64,000 nt of DNA from Gracilaria gracilis (GCA_030374805.1 JARGSG010000200.1:124001-188000), one strand, 5' to 3'; positions 23,788-34,005 are shown, numbered from the stretch's first letter. Translations and numbers: made by a program. Notes: generated from the letters alone by a model not told the origin.

Positions 23788-24605
23788 GACAGCGAACCGA
23801 AGTGGAGTTGCGCTTCATAGGTACACCGATGAAGCGCCACACCACTCCGGTCCGCTCTTCATGTGGAAATAGAATTGGTAGTTTTTGGAGGTCTGCGCCG
23901 CTGGACAGCGGACCGAGGTAGAGCGGTGCTTCATCGTTGCACTGATGAAGAGGTACACAATTATGCTGCGCTTCACACACGCATTTGGTGTCGATTCTAA
24001 GCTGCACTGAGATTCGCGATCTACTGGCCTTGAATGCTAATTGTGAAATGTGAGGACATCTGCTCTACTTCGGCCTGTTTTCTATGGCGTACGTCCTTGC
24101 ATATGGACTTCAAGTAGTGCCAATAAACGTTTCTGGGATGCCTGGAATCCCTCGAAACTCATCCACGACCGCGATCTACACAGTGGGCCGGACAGCGGTC
24201 CGGGGTGGAGTGGCGCTTCATCACGGCCGTGATGAAGCGCCACTGCACATCGGACCGCTGTCCAAAAAATTAGAATTTTTTTTGCCTTGCAGACCCATTC
24301 GGTCCTACAACACTGCATCCGGGACGCGCGTGGTACTGCTACTGTGCCCCGCATGTGCAGCACCTCTCGAGCGGCGCGCACGTACAACTGCTTTTCGTTG
24401 TCGTCTTTGCGAACCTGCGTGGCAGCCTTTACAGTTGTGGATGGGCCGCTGGAAAGGAACCAAGCTCGAGTGGCACTTCATCGATGCACTGTTGAAACCT
24501 CATTTCAGTCCAGTCCGTCATCTACGCCCCGTGGACAGCGGTCCAAGTGAAGTTGGGCCCCTTGGGTGCCTAGATGAAGCGCTGCTCGACCTCGGTCAGC
24601 TACCC
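23788..24605. repeat. dispersed, diverged hairpin-repeat units
   Basis: Units of the 74-nt hairpin are found at 23788-23856, about 23911-23975, 24190-24263, about 24450-24510 and about 24530-24605. The one at 24190-24263 is the cleanest, with arms of about 35 nt based on GGACAGCGGTCCGGGGTGGA. Divergence is larger here than in the main array at 25055-25674. Confidence 0.75.
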
Positions 24606-24837
24606 AGACACCCTGTCCGAGATAATAATAAGTATTTCTATATTGCATAAAAATTGGTACGGGATTTTATGCTATACATGGTAGTACCATTGTGTGACCA
24701 TGTAACTAGTCCGTTAGTACCTTGATAATTGAGATAGAAGACGACTAGAGATTAAACGGGGTAGTCCGTAGAACTACCGTATTTAGTTTTATGGGATGTC
24801 AAGTTTCTGATATAGAATTCATATTCCACCAGAACAA

Positions 24838-25054
24838 TGGGAGTCCGTAGTGTCGTCCAGCTTCATCAACCAAGGCGCGTGGACAGCCGTCCGGGGTGTC
24901 GTCCAGCTTCATCACCCACGGCGTATTCATCACCCACGGCACGTGGACAGCCGTCCGGGGTGTCGACCATCTTCATCACCCACGGCGCATTCATCACCCA
25001 CGGCGAGTGAACTGCCGTCCGGGGTGTCGTCCAGCTTCATCAGCCACGGCGCAT
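24838..25054. repeat. tandem sub-array (GCCGTCCGGGGTGTCGTCCA type)
   Basis: Four or so degenerate tandem copies built from GTCCGGGGTGTCGTCCAGC, CTTCATCACCCACGGCG and TGGACAGC. It shares the GGACAGC and CTTCATC words with the adjoining hairpin array but lacks the palindromic half. It looks like a derived half-unit that expanded on its own. Confidence 0.75.
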
Positions 25055-25674
25055 GGACAGCGGTCAAGGTTGGAGTGGCGCTTCATCAGTGCCCTGATGA
25101 AGCGCCACTCCACTCCGGACCGCTGTCCGAAATAATGCATTTTTTTGGGACATACGCCGTGGACAGCGGACCGGGGTGGAGTTGCACTTCATCAGGGCAC
25201 TAATGAAGCGCCACTTCACTCCAGACCGCTGTCCGAAATTTTGCAGTTGTTTGGGCCATGCGCCGTGGACAGCGGACTGGGGTGGAGTGGCGCTTCATCA
25301 GGGCACTGATGAAGCGCCACTTCACTCCGGACCGCTGTCCCGAAATTTTGCAACTTTTTGGGCCATGCGCCGTGGACAGCGGACCGGGGTGGAGTGGCGC
25401 TTCATCAGTGCCCGGATGAAGCGCCACTCCACTCCGGTCCGCTGTCTGAAAAATTGCAATTTTTTGGGGCCATGCGCCGTGGACAGCGGTCAAGGTTGGA
25501 GTGGCGCTTCATCATGGCGCTTCATCAGGGCACTGATGAAGCGCCACTCCACCCCGGTCCGCTTTCGGAAAATTGCAATTTTTTTGGGGCCATGCGCCCT
25601 GGATAGCGGACCGGAGTGGAATGGCGCTTCATCAGGGCACTGATGAAGCGCCACTCCAACCTTGACCGCTGTCC
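25055..25674. repeat. array of six palindromic units, period 106-107 bp
   Basis: Units start at 25055, 25161, 25267, 25374, 25481 and 25601. Each has a 74-nt inverted repeat (longer in the fifth): the left arm GGACAGCGGACCGGGGTGGA then GTGGCGCTTCATCA, and the right arm its reverse complement. Between units is a ~32-nt spacer with a T-rich run and GGCCATGCGCCGT. Each unit can fold into a near-perfect stem of about 35 bp. The last unit carries its variant change in the right arm (CCAACCTTGACC) where others carry it in the left (GGTCAAGGTTGG). Confidence 0.95.
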
Positions 25675-25797
25675 ATGCGCCAACATAACGAACGCAATTC
25701 ATTTTTTTTCCTTCAAAATTTGGTGCCTTCATTCTAAAGCTACACGTACGTAGTAGTTATGACGATCATGTAACTTTCTAACTAAAGCTCTAGTGAA

Positions 25798-26600
25798 TTA
25801 GAAAACGTGAAATAAGGAACCACTTGAGTTCAAACCTATATTGAGGCCGTTGGGAGTAAGAGGGGTGGCGCCATGCTGTGGATGTGCACCAAGAGTGGGT
25901 ACGGCGATGTAAAGAACTGCTCGTGTGGTGTGATGAAGACCATGTTCTGAAAGAATGGGAAGAATGTGGCCGTTCTGAATGAAGACCAAGTCTTGTCTGC
26001 GAGATGTAGGGCAGGAGCGAATTACTGTTTCCAACAAGTTGGTCCTGCCGCAGAAGAAAATGGGACCTTGCGGAATGCTGTGTACGGCTATGAAATCTTT
26101 GAGTGAAAGAATGGTATCTTGAGAGGTACCGTGGTCGTAAAGCATGGAGCCAATGCGGCCTCTGCATACAACAATAGCTGGGGTGTGGGAGGAACAGTGA
26201 GAAGAGTAAGGCGAGCTCATTATGTCGAATTTGTTGGATGCTGTGAGGAGATATTGTGCTACAGGAGAAGAAGGGAGAGAGGCTTAAGTAGAGAACGGCG
26301 TTGCCGATGTATACATCTACAAAGTGGTCTCAAAGGAAAAGATAGGTTTTATGACCAAAGTAATTGAAAGAATGAGGTAGGTGGGCATCAAGGGATTGCG
26401 ACTGATGAATGTGTTTATGAAAAGAGATGTGTCGAAGTCAAGTATAAAGGGGAAAATTTTATGGTAAAGAGTTAAGGAATGGGCGCTGTGGGAGGCTTTA
26501 GTGCGATGGTACTGAAAGGAAATGGGAAAATATGGAAATATCTGGAAAAATTGGAGTTTTTGAGGAATGGCGGGAATTTGAGGTATAGAAAATTATGATA
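25798..26600 (-). pseudogene. possible decayed tyrosine recombinase
   Basis: Minus-strand coding-like sequence in several frames. It contains a stretch like the linker before the active-site helices of tyrosine recombinases (LSLKDFIAV, GPIFFCGRTNLLETVI) and an HSFR tetrapeptide like the H-x-x-R box. The match is weak and the region is too decayed to confirm. It could equally be a noise frame in C-rich DNA. Confidence 0.25.
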
Positions 26601-26634
26601 CAAATAGGCCTGCGGGGTAGAGGGGTGTGTGGCC

Positions 26635-27690
26635 ATGACTGTAACGGCTGTGATCAGGGGTGGGAAGGACGAGAGTTGTTGTGAGTCGCTCGTGTCTGTT
26701 CAAGTCGTTTGTCGCCGGACGCCGCCTTTTCTCGGGATGTCGAATGGATACGTTCGTGACGAGGAGCTAATGTCTCTGCTGCATAGGACCGAAGTGCCCG
26801 AGACGCCGCCGCGGAAGGAAAAAGGGGGTAGTGAGGGGATTTTTGTGAGGCAGAGGGTTTGTAATGGGGATGGAGGAGGCGGTGGAGGTGATGGGGATGG
26901 GGATGGAGGAGGAGGAACGGAGAGAAGGTTTATGGGGGAGATGGAGGAACGGGTGAGGAAGTTTGGGGGGATTTTGAAGGAGAGTTTGGACGACATGCTG
27001 TCGGAGATGTTGGCAGAGATGGGAGGGGTGGTGCTGAGTGTGTCGGAGGTTGGGGTGCCGATGGAATTGATTTCGACGATTCGGAAGAGGACGAAGTTGA
27101 CTGGGGTGGCTCTCGAACATGTGAATGGGATGCTGGAGTGCGTGGGGAGGGAGCTGGGGAGGCTGTGGAGAGAGAACATGAGGCTGAAGGGTAGGGTTGA
27201 AGTGCTGGAGCAGCAAGTGGGACAGGTGGAGAAGGCGTGCAAATTGCTGTTGGAGTTGAAGGAAATGGTGAGGGGAGGGGAAGTAGGGGTGGGAGAGGGA
27301 GCAGATAAAGGTTCGCCGGTGACGCCTGGTTCTCGGGGTGGGCGGGGGAGTGTGAAAGAGAGGGGGGGAGAAGAGAAGGGAGGAGAAGGTGTGGGGAGTC
27401 GACTGAAGAAGAGAAGGAAGGGTGGGGTGATGGTGGACGCGGATGGGAAGGTGTTTGTGCCGCCGCAGCTGCCGGGTGGGGCACCGTTGGTGGGGTTCGG
27501 GAGTGCGGCGGCGGCTGCGAGGACGGCGGAGCGTATATTGGAGGAGCAGGATGACAAGAAGTTGGGAGGGGTTGGAAGCTACTTTGGGGCTATGAGGGTG
27601 TACCAAAATGGGGAGAGTTGTCCGTTGGACTTCTCTAACTTGACATTTAGGGAAACTGAGACCCAGGATCCGAATGCCGAGTTGGAATAA
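26635..27690 (+). CDS. coiled-coil ORF inside KDZ-like element copy 1
   Basis: An open frame of 351 residues from the ATG at 26635 (a GTG lies two codons earlier). It shows an N-terminal tail, a Gly/Asp-rich tract (about residues 80-92), a helical region, and a strong heptad segment (LWRENMRLKGRVEVLEQQVG). A Gly/Ser/Lys linker with a nuclear-localisation-like cluster (LKKRRKG) follows. The antisense strand is also open because the DNA is G-rich on this strand, so coding must be judged on the heptads and the stop-free frame. The position near the right end suggests an accessory, perhaps DNA-binding, protein of the transposon. I do not recognise the family. Confidence 0.5.
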   Translation: MTVTAVIRGGKDESCCESLVSVQVVCRRTPPFLGMSNGYVRDEELMSLLHRTEVPETPPRKEKGGSEGIFVRQRVCNGDGGGGGGDGDGDGGGGTERRFMGEMEERVRKFGGILKESLDDMLSEMLAEMGGVVLSVSEVGVPMELISTIRKRTKLTGVALEHVNGMLECVGRELGRLWRENMRLKGRVEVLEQQVGQVEKACKLLLELKEMVRGGEVGVGEGADKGSPVTPGSRGGRGSVKERGGEEKGGEGVGSRLKKRRKGGVMVDADGKVFVPPQLPGGAPLVGFGSAAAAARTAERILEEQDDKKLGGVGSYFGAMRVYQNGESCPLDFSNLTFRETETQDPNAELE

Positions 27691-27779
27691 ACCAGCGCTG
27701 GTGACCTCAGAATAAATTTTTAGAGTGATTTTGACGACTGCGATGAACTTCAGGTAGCAGGCAATGGCGCACGAACTGC

Positions 27780-27957
27780 AAACTAGCCTACAACTTCAAC
27801 AAATGGAGATCAGACTGTGGCACGTGGAAATGCGATTTCCAAATATTTTTTTTGCCTTGCCAACTAGCGCAATCTGCGAAATTGCTAGTTTTTTCGGACT
27901 TTTATTTTCATAACTAGCGATCTAGCATACTAGACTAGCATTCCGAGAACACCGACG
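27780..27957. repeat. subterminal CTAGC repeats and right terminal inverted repeat of copy 1
   Basis: The last ~180 bp contain at least six copies of ACTAGC or GCTAGT in both orientations (near 27782, 27862, 27880 and a cluster at 27912-27940), ending in the inverted repeat at 27938-27957. Such subterminal words are typical transposase-binding sites in large DNA transposons. Confidence 0.7.
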
Positions 27958-29124
27958 ATAACATCATGGTTGTTACTCTCGGCACAGGTCAGTACCGTCG
28001 TGTCCGCGCCCACAACTTTCATCCATACGACCAATCCAAAGATCCGGCCCTCACGTATGCAAAAGTATTCAAAGCTTTCAAACGACAGAACACATCAACA
28101 GTCATAACTTCCACAACCCCCGCACCAGTATATCGCAAATAGGCGAGCCGATACCCGGACGCCGAACATTGGGCACGTGCTCACAACGAAGAACTCACGA
28201 AACTGGACTGCTTGAACACCATGAAATCGTTACCCCCGTCTCAGCTATCTCGCCAACTAGTACCACTGAGAATGACGTACAAGTACAAACGCAACTCATC
28301 AGGAAAACTTCTTGAGCACAAAGCCCGATGCACTGCGCAGCGACCTCATGAAACCTCACAAACACTTCAACCCTTCAAAAGCAGCGGCTCACTTGCCACA
28401 CAAAGCCACAACCCGCCTCCTACTGGCGTTTTCAGTGCAACACAATCTTACCATTGAACATTTTGACATAACCTCCGCATTCCCACACGAACAATATAGC
28501 CACTCACAACCCGTGTACGTTAAACAACCATTTCAGTTCGACGGCACTCTGCGGCACCCCACGCCGGGAGGGCTACTACTCAAGAACTTATATGGATCCC
28601 CATCCACAGGCTATACGTTCCTCCACCAAGCATGGGCATACCTTAAGGCAATTAACTTCGCACAATCCGAAGACGACCCCGCCCTGTTCATCAAACATAT
28701 CACATCAACTGAGTATATCGTACTGTGCCTAAACATAGACGATTTCCTAGTAGCATCCACGCACAAAACCCTCATCGATACAATGTTCAAGGATCTCAGT
28801 CTAAAATATAAGATCAAGCAGCTCTGGTTGCCTAAACGGTACACAGGATGGACAATACACAGAAGCAATGACGGTAGCATACACGTATCTCAGCCGGACA
28901 CAATCCGCAGCATACTCAAGAAACTGAATCTGACAAAATGTAACGGCCGCAAATGCCCCTTCACCATCGGCCTCGGCATACACGCTCCAACGGACAATGA
29001 TCACTGCTTAGACTCCAAGGCCGAGATGTTTAGGGAATTAGTACGTGAACTCCGCTGGTTGGTACAACCTCGTCAAAAGCAACAGTGTCCGGAGAAGATA
29101 GCATGGGCGGCACGTTTGAGGTAG

Positions 29125-30792
29125 AGAAGAAATTAATCTATTCCAGATCCAGGAACAAACCTCTGAAGTGGCCCCAAAAAGCGCTTAAAAACGCCGCATC
29201 TCGTACCACGCTGTTCAGTCCCAGACTACGGCTGAGCATAGATTCAGATGCATGGAAAATGTTGAAGAAGATGTTTTCATCGTCTTCCTTCGGATCCGAG
29301 CGTGTTGGTTTCGCTTGGAAGGAGAGCAGCTCAGAGGTGTACCGTCCGGGCTCGTTCTGTTTTCAAGTTATGACGACTACTTTTCGTGGTAACGAAAACG
29401 CTGACAACATTCTAGCGTCCCAGTACTCAAGTGTCTATTGTACCACAGGCTAAACGTCAGAGAAGCACTGAATTTATCACACAAAAATGATGCGATCCCA
29501 GGCCGTCTGGAGCAAGTATTTTGTAATAGTACAACCATACACCTTTTCGCTGGAGAAAGGCAGTACGCAAAACCTTGTACTCTATGGGATGCACGTCATC
29601 TTTTGTTGTGAGAAATAGATGAGAGTACTGCGATTCAGCACAGCGGCAACATGTGTTGCAGAAGAGACTAAAATAGTGAACGGTTTTTAATTTGTGCAGT
29701 TTTGCCACACATACCAACCCGGAGATGGTTTTCGACTTTTTTGATATTGGCAACTATGTATTTTTTTCTTTAAAACACATGCGACAAAAAGTGATGAAAG
29801 ACTTTCGAACCATGGATCATATGTTGATCTGCCTACTCTGTACAAAGTTGCATCATGATTGAAAGCATTTATCAAAACATATATTAGAGCAAGAATGTCA
29901 TCGTCATAAGTTTCTTCGCTTGACATCACAGATGGAGATCGGCAAAACAAGTTGATAGTACTGAACGAAAGGAATGGAACAGTATAAAAGCAAATGACAA
30001 AGCGTTTTTCTAAATTTCTAAATTCACCGTATAAAAATTGAAACCATCACGAACTGAGCTATAACTTGTGGGAAGTAAGCCTGATTATTTTCCTAATCTT
30101 TGGTCCAACTTCACTCAAACTTTATCTGCAGAAAGATCTTTATACCCTCTTCTTACTTTTGAAATTATTTCAAGACTGGGGCAGTTACGTTGCGGTATAT
30201 TAAGACTCCAAATTGGGGTTCTTTACCACTAATGTGTTCAAACGTTTCTCAGCGTGGAAGCGCTTGTGAAATTTTTACAAACGTATACAATCGTGGATAA
30301 TCACATATACATGTAAGAAATTATGTGTAAATAGTTATGTTCTCGAGGCACCTACTTACAATTGAAGTATACATAGAGCATATCTTTATTACAAAAAGGC
30401 ACACATTGTTGCTCATCAGAAATAACGCCATTCAAATTTAACAAGATGTCTCGTCATGTTACTGAACTACGTGTATTCTTTTCGTTTCTGAAGCAAGCTT
30501 TCAGCAATGTGCATGACAACGAACCTACCATGCGACAGATAACATTGAATTATTAGTTAGTAAGAGTAGAAGATCGATAATTCATAGTGGGCTTAGTAGC
30601 TCTACTTATATATCGTTTAGAACCTCACGCAAGACACATACGTCAGAGTGTAATTAAGGTCATTAGCTATACGAAGTGCTCGAGGAAAGTACTTTAAGAT
30701 GAGAACCTTTACACTGCATACACCTCTTCACCCTGAGTACGCAGCGACTGCCATTCTACGCAGCCTTTCATCCCACATTCTGCTCCCACATC
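29125..30792. other. stretch without a recognised gene
   Basis: Two overlapping minus-strand frames (29687-29950 and 29457-29753) have plausible composition, the second with clustered cysteines (LFCNTCCRCAESQYSHLF), but no family match. They may be remnants of one gene. The rest is AT-rich and empty. Confidence 0.35.
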
Positions 30793-32640
30793 ATGCCTTC
30801 TCGCTTTACAAAAACATCGGCAGCGGTTAAACTCTTGTACTCCAATTTTTTGAATAAGATTTTTCTGGTGATGATAACATCAGGGCTGTATGGAAGTCTG
30901 AGACGCTCTTTCAGAAGCACAAACTCAAGAACTTTCGCAGTTGTTTTTACAATTTCCGTTTCCTTAAATGGTTGAGAGGGACGAGACGGTTCGTAGTGAC
31001 GCAGTTTCTCCTTTAAGGAAAATGCAACTGATTCTCATGGATCCTCCGTACAACACTCGTGCTGATAATAACCGTACAAACAGCTGGTACGATGTACTGA
31101 GCTCGAAGGATATGAAGAAGGCTGCAAAGCTCCTAGTAAGGCTTCTATGTCCTGGGGGTCATTTTGTTATCTTCTGTACTCTGAAACGGGTGCAAGAGTG
31201 GAGAGATGTACTTTCTGCTATTGACGCAAAAGATGAAAACGGAGTACCGACGCGATCCTTTGTTGGGAACCTGCTCCCAACTCACTTCTTAAGGTCACAA
31301 GGTAAGCCAATGCGTAACCCTGGACGTAGATCGTGCTCCCTTTTCCCTGCCATGGAGTATGCCGTACATGATGTTCGAAACGGACTCCCGTACGACGAAC
31401 AGCGTGCCATGGTGAACTATGAAAACCTCAACTATGTGCAGTCGAGGTATCCGGGGTATCATAGTCTCAATGACGAGGTACCGCCCATGTCGAATGGGTA
31501 GACTCTCCAATGGAAGAGAAAGAAGAAAGGAGTGGTCGCAAAATGTAAGGTCTGAACAGAAACCTCGGGCGTTGTTGAAAGAGCTAATCAGCCAGTTTTC
31601 CCAGGCTGGAGATGTTGTTGTCGATGTTCGCCGGGACGTTTTCGACAGCAATGGCATGCATGGAGTTACAAGAGCCTCGTAAGTTTATCGGCTGTGAGCC
31701 GGACCCTGATTGCTTTGCCGATGCTATACACGCAGCAATTGTTCAATTCGCAATGTGCATGCGGGGGAACGAGACGGATATTCAGGGAACGCAGGAGGTT
31801 AGGAAGGCAGCGAGTCATGTGATCGACTTCATCCCGAAGTTGAATTTCCGCCCGTCCAGATCCTGGAAGGCTCCATCTGGCTACCCCCAGTATCAAAAGT
31901 TCTCTACCTATATTGTGGATTTCCTTGCATCAATGTGGCGGGATGAGAGCTCGGCCATCCCTAGTAGGCAAAAAACACTTCATGAGTGACCATCAACTGT
32001 GCAAGGAAAGAGGGGGCTTCTGGATTGGAACGCCATGTTGGCACTAGAGGCGACTTGTGCGGTTGTCGTATTTGGAAGTCGACAAGACCTCACCCGGACG
32101 CAGGTGTGGGGATGTTTACCACACGCCGATTTATGGAAAAGGAAGAGATATGTTACTTCTACGGAACACTAGTATACCATGACCCAACGAAGAGAAAAGA
32201 AGTTCACAAGAAATATGGAGAAGGGTTGTTGGGAGCCACTGCGGAACGTTTCCCGAAGTATGGGATGGAGTTCAACGTCGGCGGCGAAATATTCTATAAC
32301 CTCCCAGAAATAAGAGCAGGAGTGAGTTTAATCCCTGCATGGATTGTCCCTGCTCTATTTCCATTGGGTGGAACGATTAACGACCCCTGATGCATAGAAG
32401 TTGATAAGGACAGGGATGCATTGGAGGATTGTGTGAAGAAAAGATGGAGTGCGAATATGCGTGTCATTTGAACCCCAGGCACAGGGCGCACCCCGTTTCA
32501 ACTACGAGAACCTCGATTGCTGGTCGTGCGAGAATTTTGAAAACTGGATATGGGAGAAGAATTGTTTGCGGATTATGGAGTGCAATGTAGCTGGGGTACA
32601 TCGACAAATCCTATTACAGTAATCGATTAGAACGCGTACT
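30793..32640 (+). pseudogene. DNA N6/N4-methyltransferase fused to a SET domain, broken
   Basis: It begins with a short block matching exon 1 of the gene at 16569 (WKSETLFQKHKLKNFR at about 30889). A beta-class amino-methyltransferase domain follows: motif IV LILMDPPYNT (about 31020), LLCPGGHFVIF, then after the target region KPRALLKELISQFSQAGDVVVD and motif I FAGTFSTAMA (about 31630) with FIGCEPDPDCF. Motif IV before motif I marks the PF01555-like beta class. Directly after is a SET-type lysine methyltransferase: GVGMFTTRRFMEKEEICYFYG, INDP, and the C-terminal GEELFADYG (about 32550). Breaks: at least two frame changes in the methyltransferase part and three in-frame TGA codons in the SET part (32388, 32469, 32538), each one C-to-T step from CGA. 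Substrates are unknown. The combination would modify both DNA and a protein, probably histone. It may be a transposon-borne or an ancient host gene. Confidence 0.7.
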
Positions 32641-32942
32641 AGGTTAGCTACATGTAGAACGTATATGTAAACTTCATGATTTGTTTTATTGTCATTTCGA
32701 ATAGAATGCTACGTAAACGCCGTCAACTACAAGGATAAGGAAGTGCGGACTATTACAATACAACTTTGGCGTTGAGCACGACGTAGGAAGTAAAGTGCCT
32801 TGGCGTCCAATATGATACGGAATCTTGCAAGCTTTTCACAATATGAGAACGAACCAATACTGAATTAGATATTTCGGTGTCAATTTTCAAAACCTGAATC
32901 TAGAAATTAGAAACCCCATGGAATGTTTTCTACCACACCGGA
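32641..32942. other. AT-rich spacer
   Basis: No gene or repeat recognised. The left end of the second KDZ-like element might lie in or near here, but the terminal sequence CGTCGGTGTT was not found. Confidence 0.3.
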
Positions 32943-33683
32943 ATGGAGGTGTGCGTCCGATCAGAGACTTTCGATCACCGGGAGTGGCGAACACGTCGAG
33001 AGGTCAGCGTCGTTCTCGACGAAGCAGTGGTATTCGACATGGCGAAACGTAAGACTAGGAGTGTGAATGCAGGGGATATTAACGTAGGCGCGTCGAAGAG
33101 CCGAAGACGTGGCCAGACGGTAAGTCGCGAGAATGGCATCGTTCCTACTACGCGTGCCTCTCAAAGTGTTTTACCTGAAAAATGGAGAACGGGTGGGGAG
33201 AGCGGTGAACATGGCGGAGCGTCAGAGCGAACGAGGCAAACGGAAAGTATCTTGGTGGCGAAACGTCCTCCGTACGCACGAGAGAAAGAAGGTAGTCGGA
33301 AAAAGAGCATAGAAGGGAAGAGTGGTGTGCAGGAAAAAGTTGTGCGGAGGACTAAGGAAGGAGGTGGTAGAAGAAGAATCGTGAAGTGCGCGCAAGTTGT
33401 GGAGGAAGGAAATAGAGGGAAGGTGATAGTGAAGGACAAAAAGCGTCGTAGGAGACTGGACTGGAGAACGATAGCAAGGATTAGTACCGGAGTATTTAGT
33501 GGGGGTACTTGGGGAAGAAAGGGAACGAACAGAGATAGAGTATATGTGGCTCGTGTTCTCGAAAAGGCGATCAGCAAAAGAGAGAGAGAGGGTGGCGGTC
33601 GGTCGGCAAGAACCCGGGAAGTAGAAAGTGTGTTTTATGTTAAACGCGTACAGTGCAGGAGGAGGAGAGCCTTTGTTTTGTAG
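32943..33683 (+). CDS. basic, Arg/Lys-rich ORF of unknown function
   Basis: An open frame of 246 residues from an ATG at 32943, very rich in R, K, E and G, with several nuclear-localisation-like clusters (KSRRRG, KKRRRRLDW). No domain recognised. It is the first of a series of plus-strand frames up to 35562 with purine-rich coding strand. Together these may be one decayed gene that meets the minus-strand transposase head to head. The complementary strand is also partly open, so coding is uncertain. Confidence 0.35.
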   Translation: MEVCVRSETFDHREWRTRREVSVVLDEAVVFDMAKRKTRSVNAGDINVGASKSRRRGQTVSRENGIVPTTRASQSVLPEKWRTGGESGEHGGASERTRQTESILVAKRPPYAREKEGSRKKSIEGKSGVQEKVVRRTKEGGGRRRIVKCAQVVEEGNRGKVIVKDKKRRRRLDWRTIARISTGVFSGGTWGRKGTNRDRVYVARVLEKAISKREREGGGRSARTREVESVFYVKRVQCRRRRAFVL

Positions 33684-34005
33684 GACACACTGGGAACCGG
33701 GAGAGGAAGGAAGTGGAAGGTTTGGTGGAAATACGTCAGCATGAAAAGGGAGAGGATTGTGGAAGAAGAATGGGGCATGTTGTCGATGAAAGGGAGAGCG
33801 TTGGAGATGTGAAGAGAAGATTCCGGGGACGAAAAAATGCGCATGGGAAAGACTTAGGACGTAGGAGTGGTGGATCAGCCAACGAAATTGTTGGGGAGAC
33901 GGTAGCAGTGGGTGGCATGGTTTTCGAAGGGGAAGAGGACGTCGTACGAACTGGAGGAGGTGTAAAGGGAATGTAGTAAAGAGCGTGCCACGAACGCCTC
34001 AAGGG

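Larger units (their letters stand above)
20308..27957 (+). mobile_element. KDZ/Plavaka-like DNA transposon, copy 1 (7.65 kb)
   Basis: The ends are inverted repeats, CGTCGGTGTTATCGGAATGC at left against CGTCGGTGTTCTCGGAATGC (reverse complement of the right end). An AT dinucleotide lies on both sides (20306-20307 and 27958-27959), and the Copia fossil continues colinearly beyond it. The subterminal zones carry repeated CTAGC-type words. Contents in order are a broken transposase (about 20840-22700), an array of hairpin repeats (23.2-25.7 kb), a decayed minus-strand ORF region (about 25.8-26.6 kb) and a plus-strand coiled-coil ORF (26635-27690). The left terminal ~200 bp closely match the terminal region at 39140-39376, which establishes a repeat family. 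Confidence 0.75.
18046..29110 (+). mobile_element. Ty1/Copia retrotransposon fossil, split by a later transposon
   Basis: The left part (18046-20307) holds gag, protease (LDSGAH), the pre-integrase zone and the integrase core (with SLPYTPQQNSIAERINRTL). The right part (27958-29110) holds the reverse transcriptase (IDDFLVAS active-site box). Gag carries an arginine-glycine-rich box (about 18680-18740) where many Copia Gags have a zinc knuckle. The two parts are colinear across the inserted KDZ-like element 20308-27957. Neither LTR could be found, and the element is broken in several places. It is older than the element inside it. Confidence 0.85.

Noticed and set aside
26700-27606. Long minus-strand open frames opposite the coiled-coil ORF
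   Set aside because: They are Pro/Ser/His-rich shadow frames caused by G-rich coding DNA; the plus frame has heptads and a better protein composition.
32860-32890. TTTCGGTGTCAATTTT as a left end of the second KDZ-like copy
   Set aside because: It shares only CGGTGT with the family end and lacks the following conserved bases and the CTAGC words.
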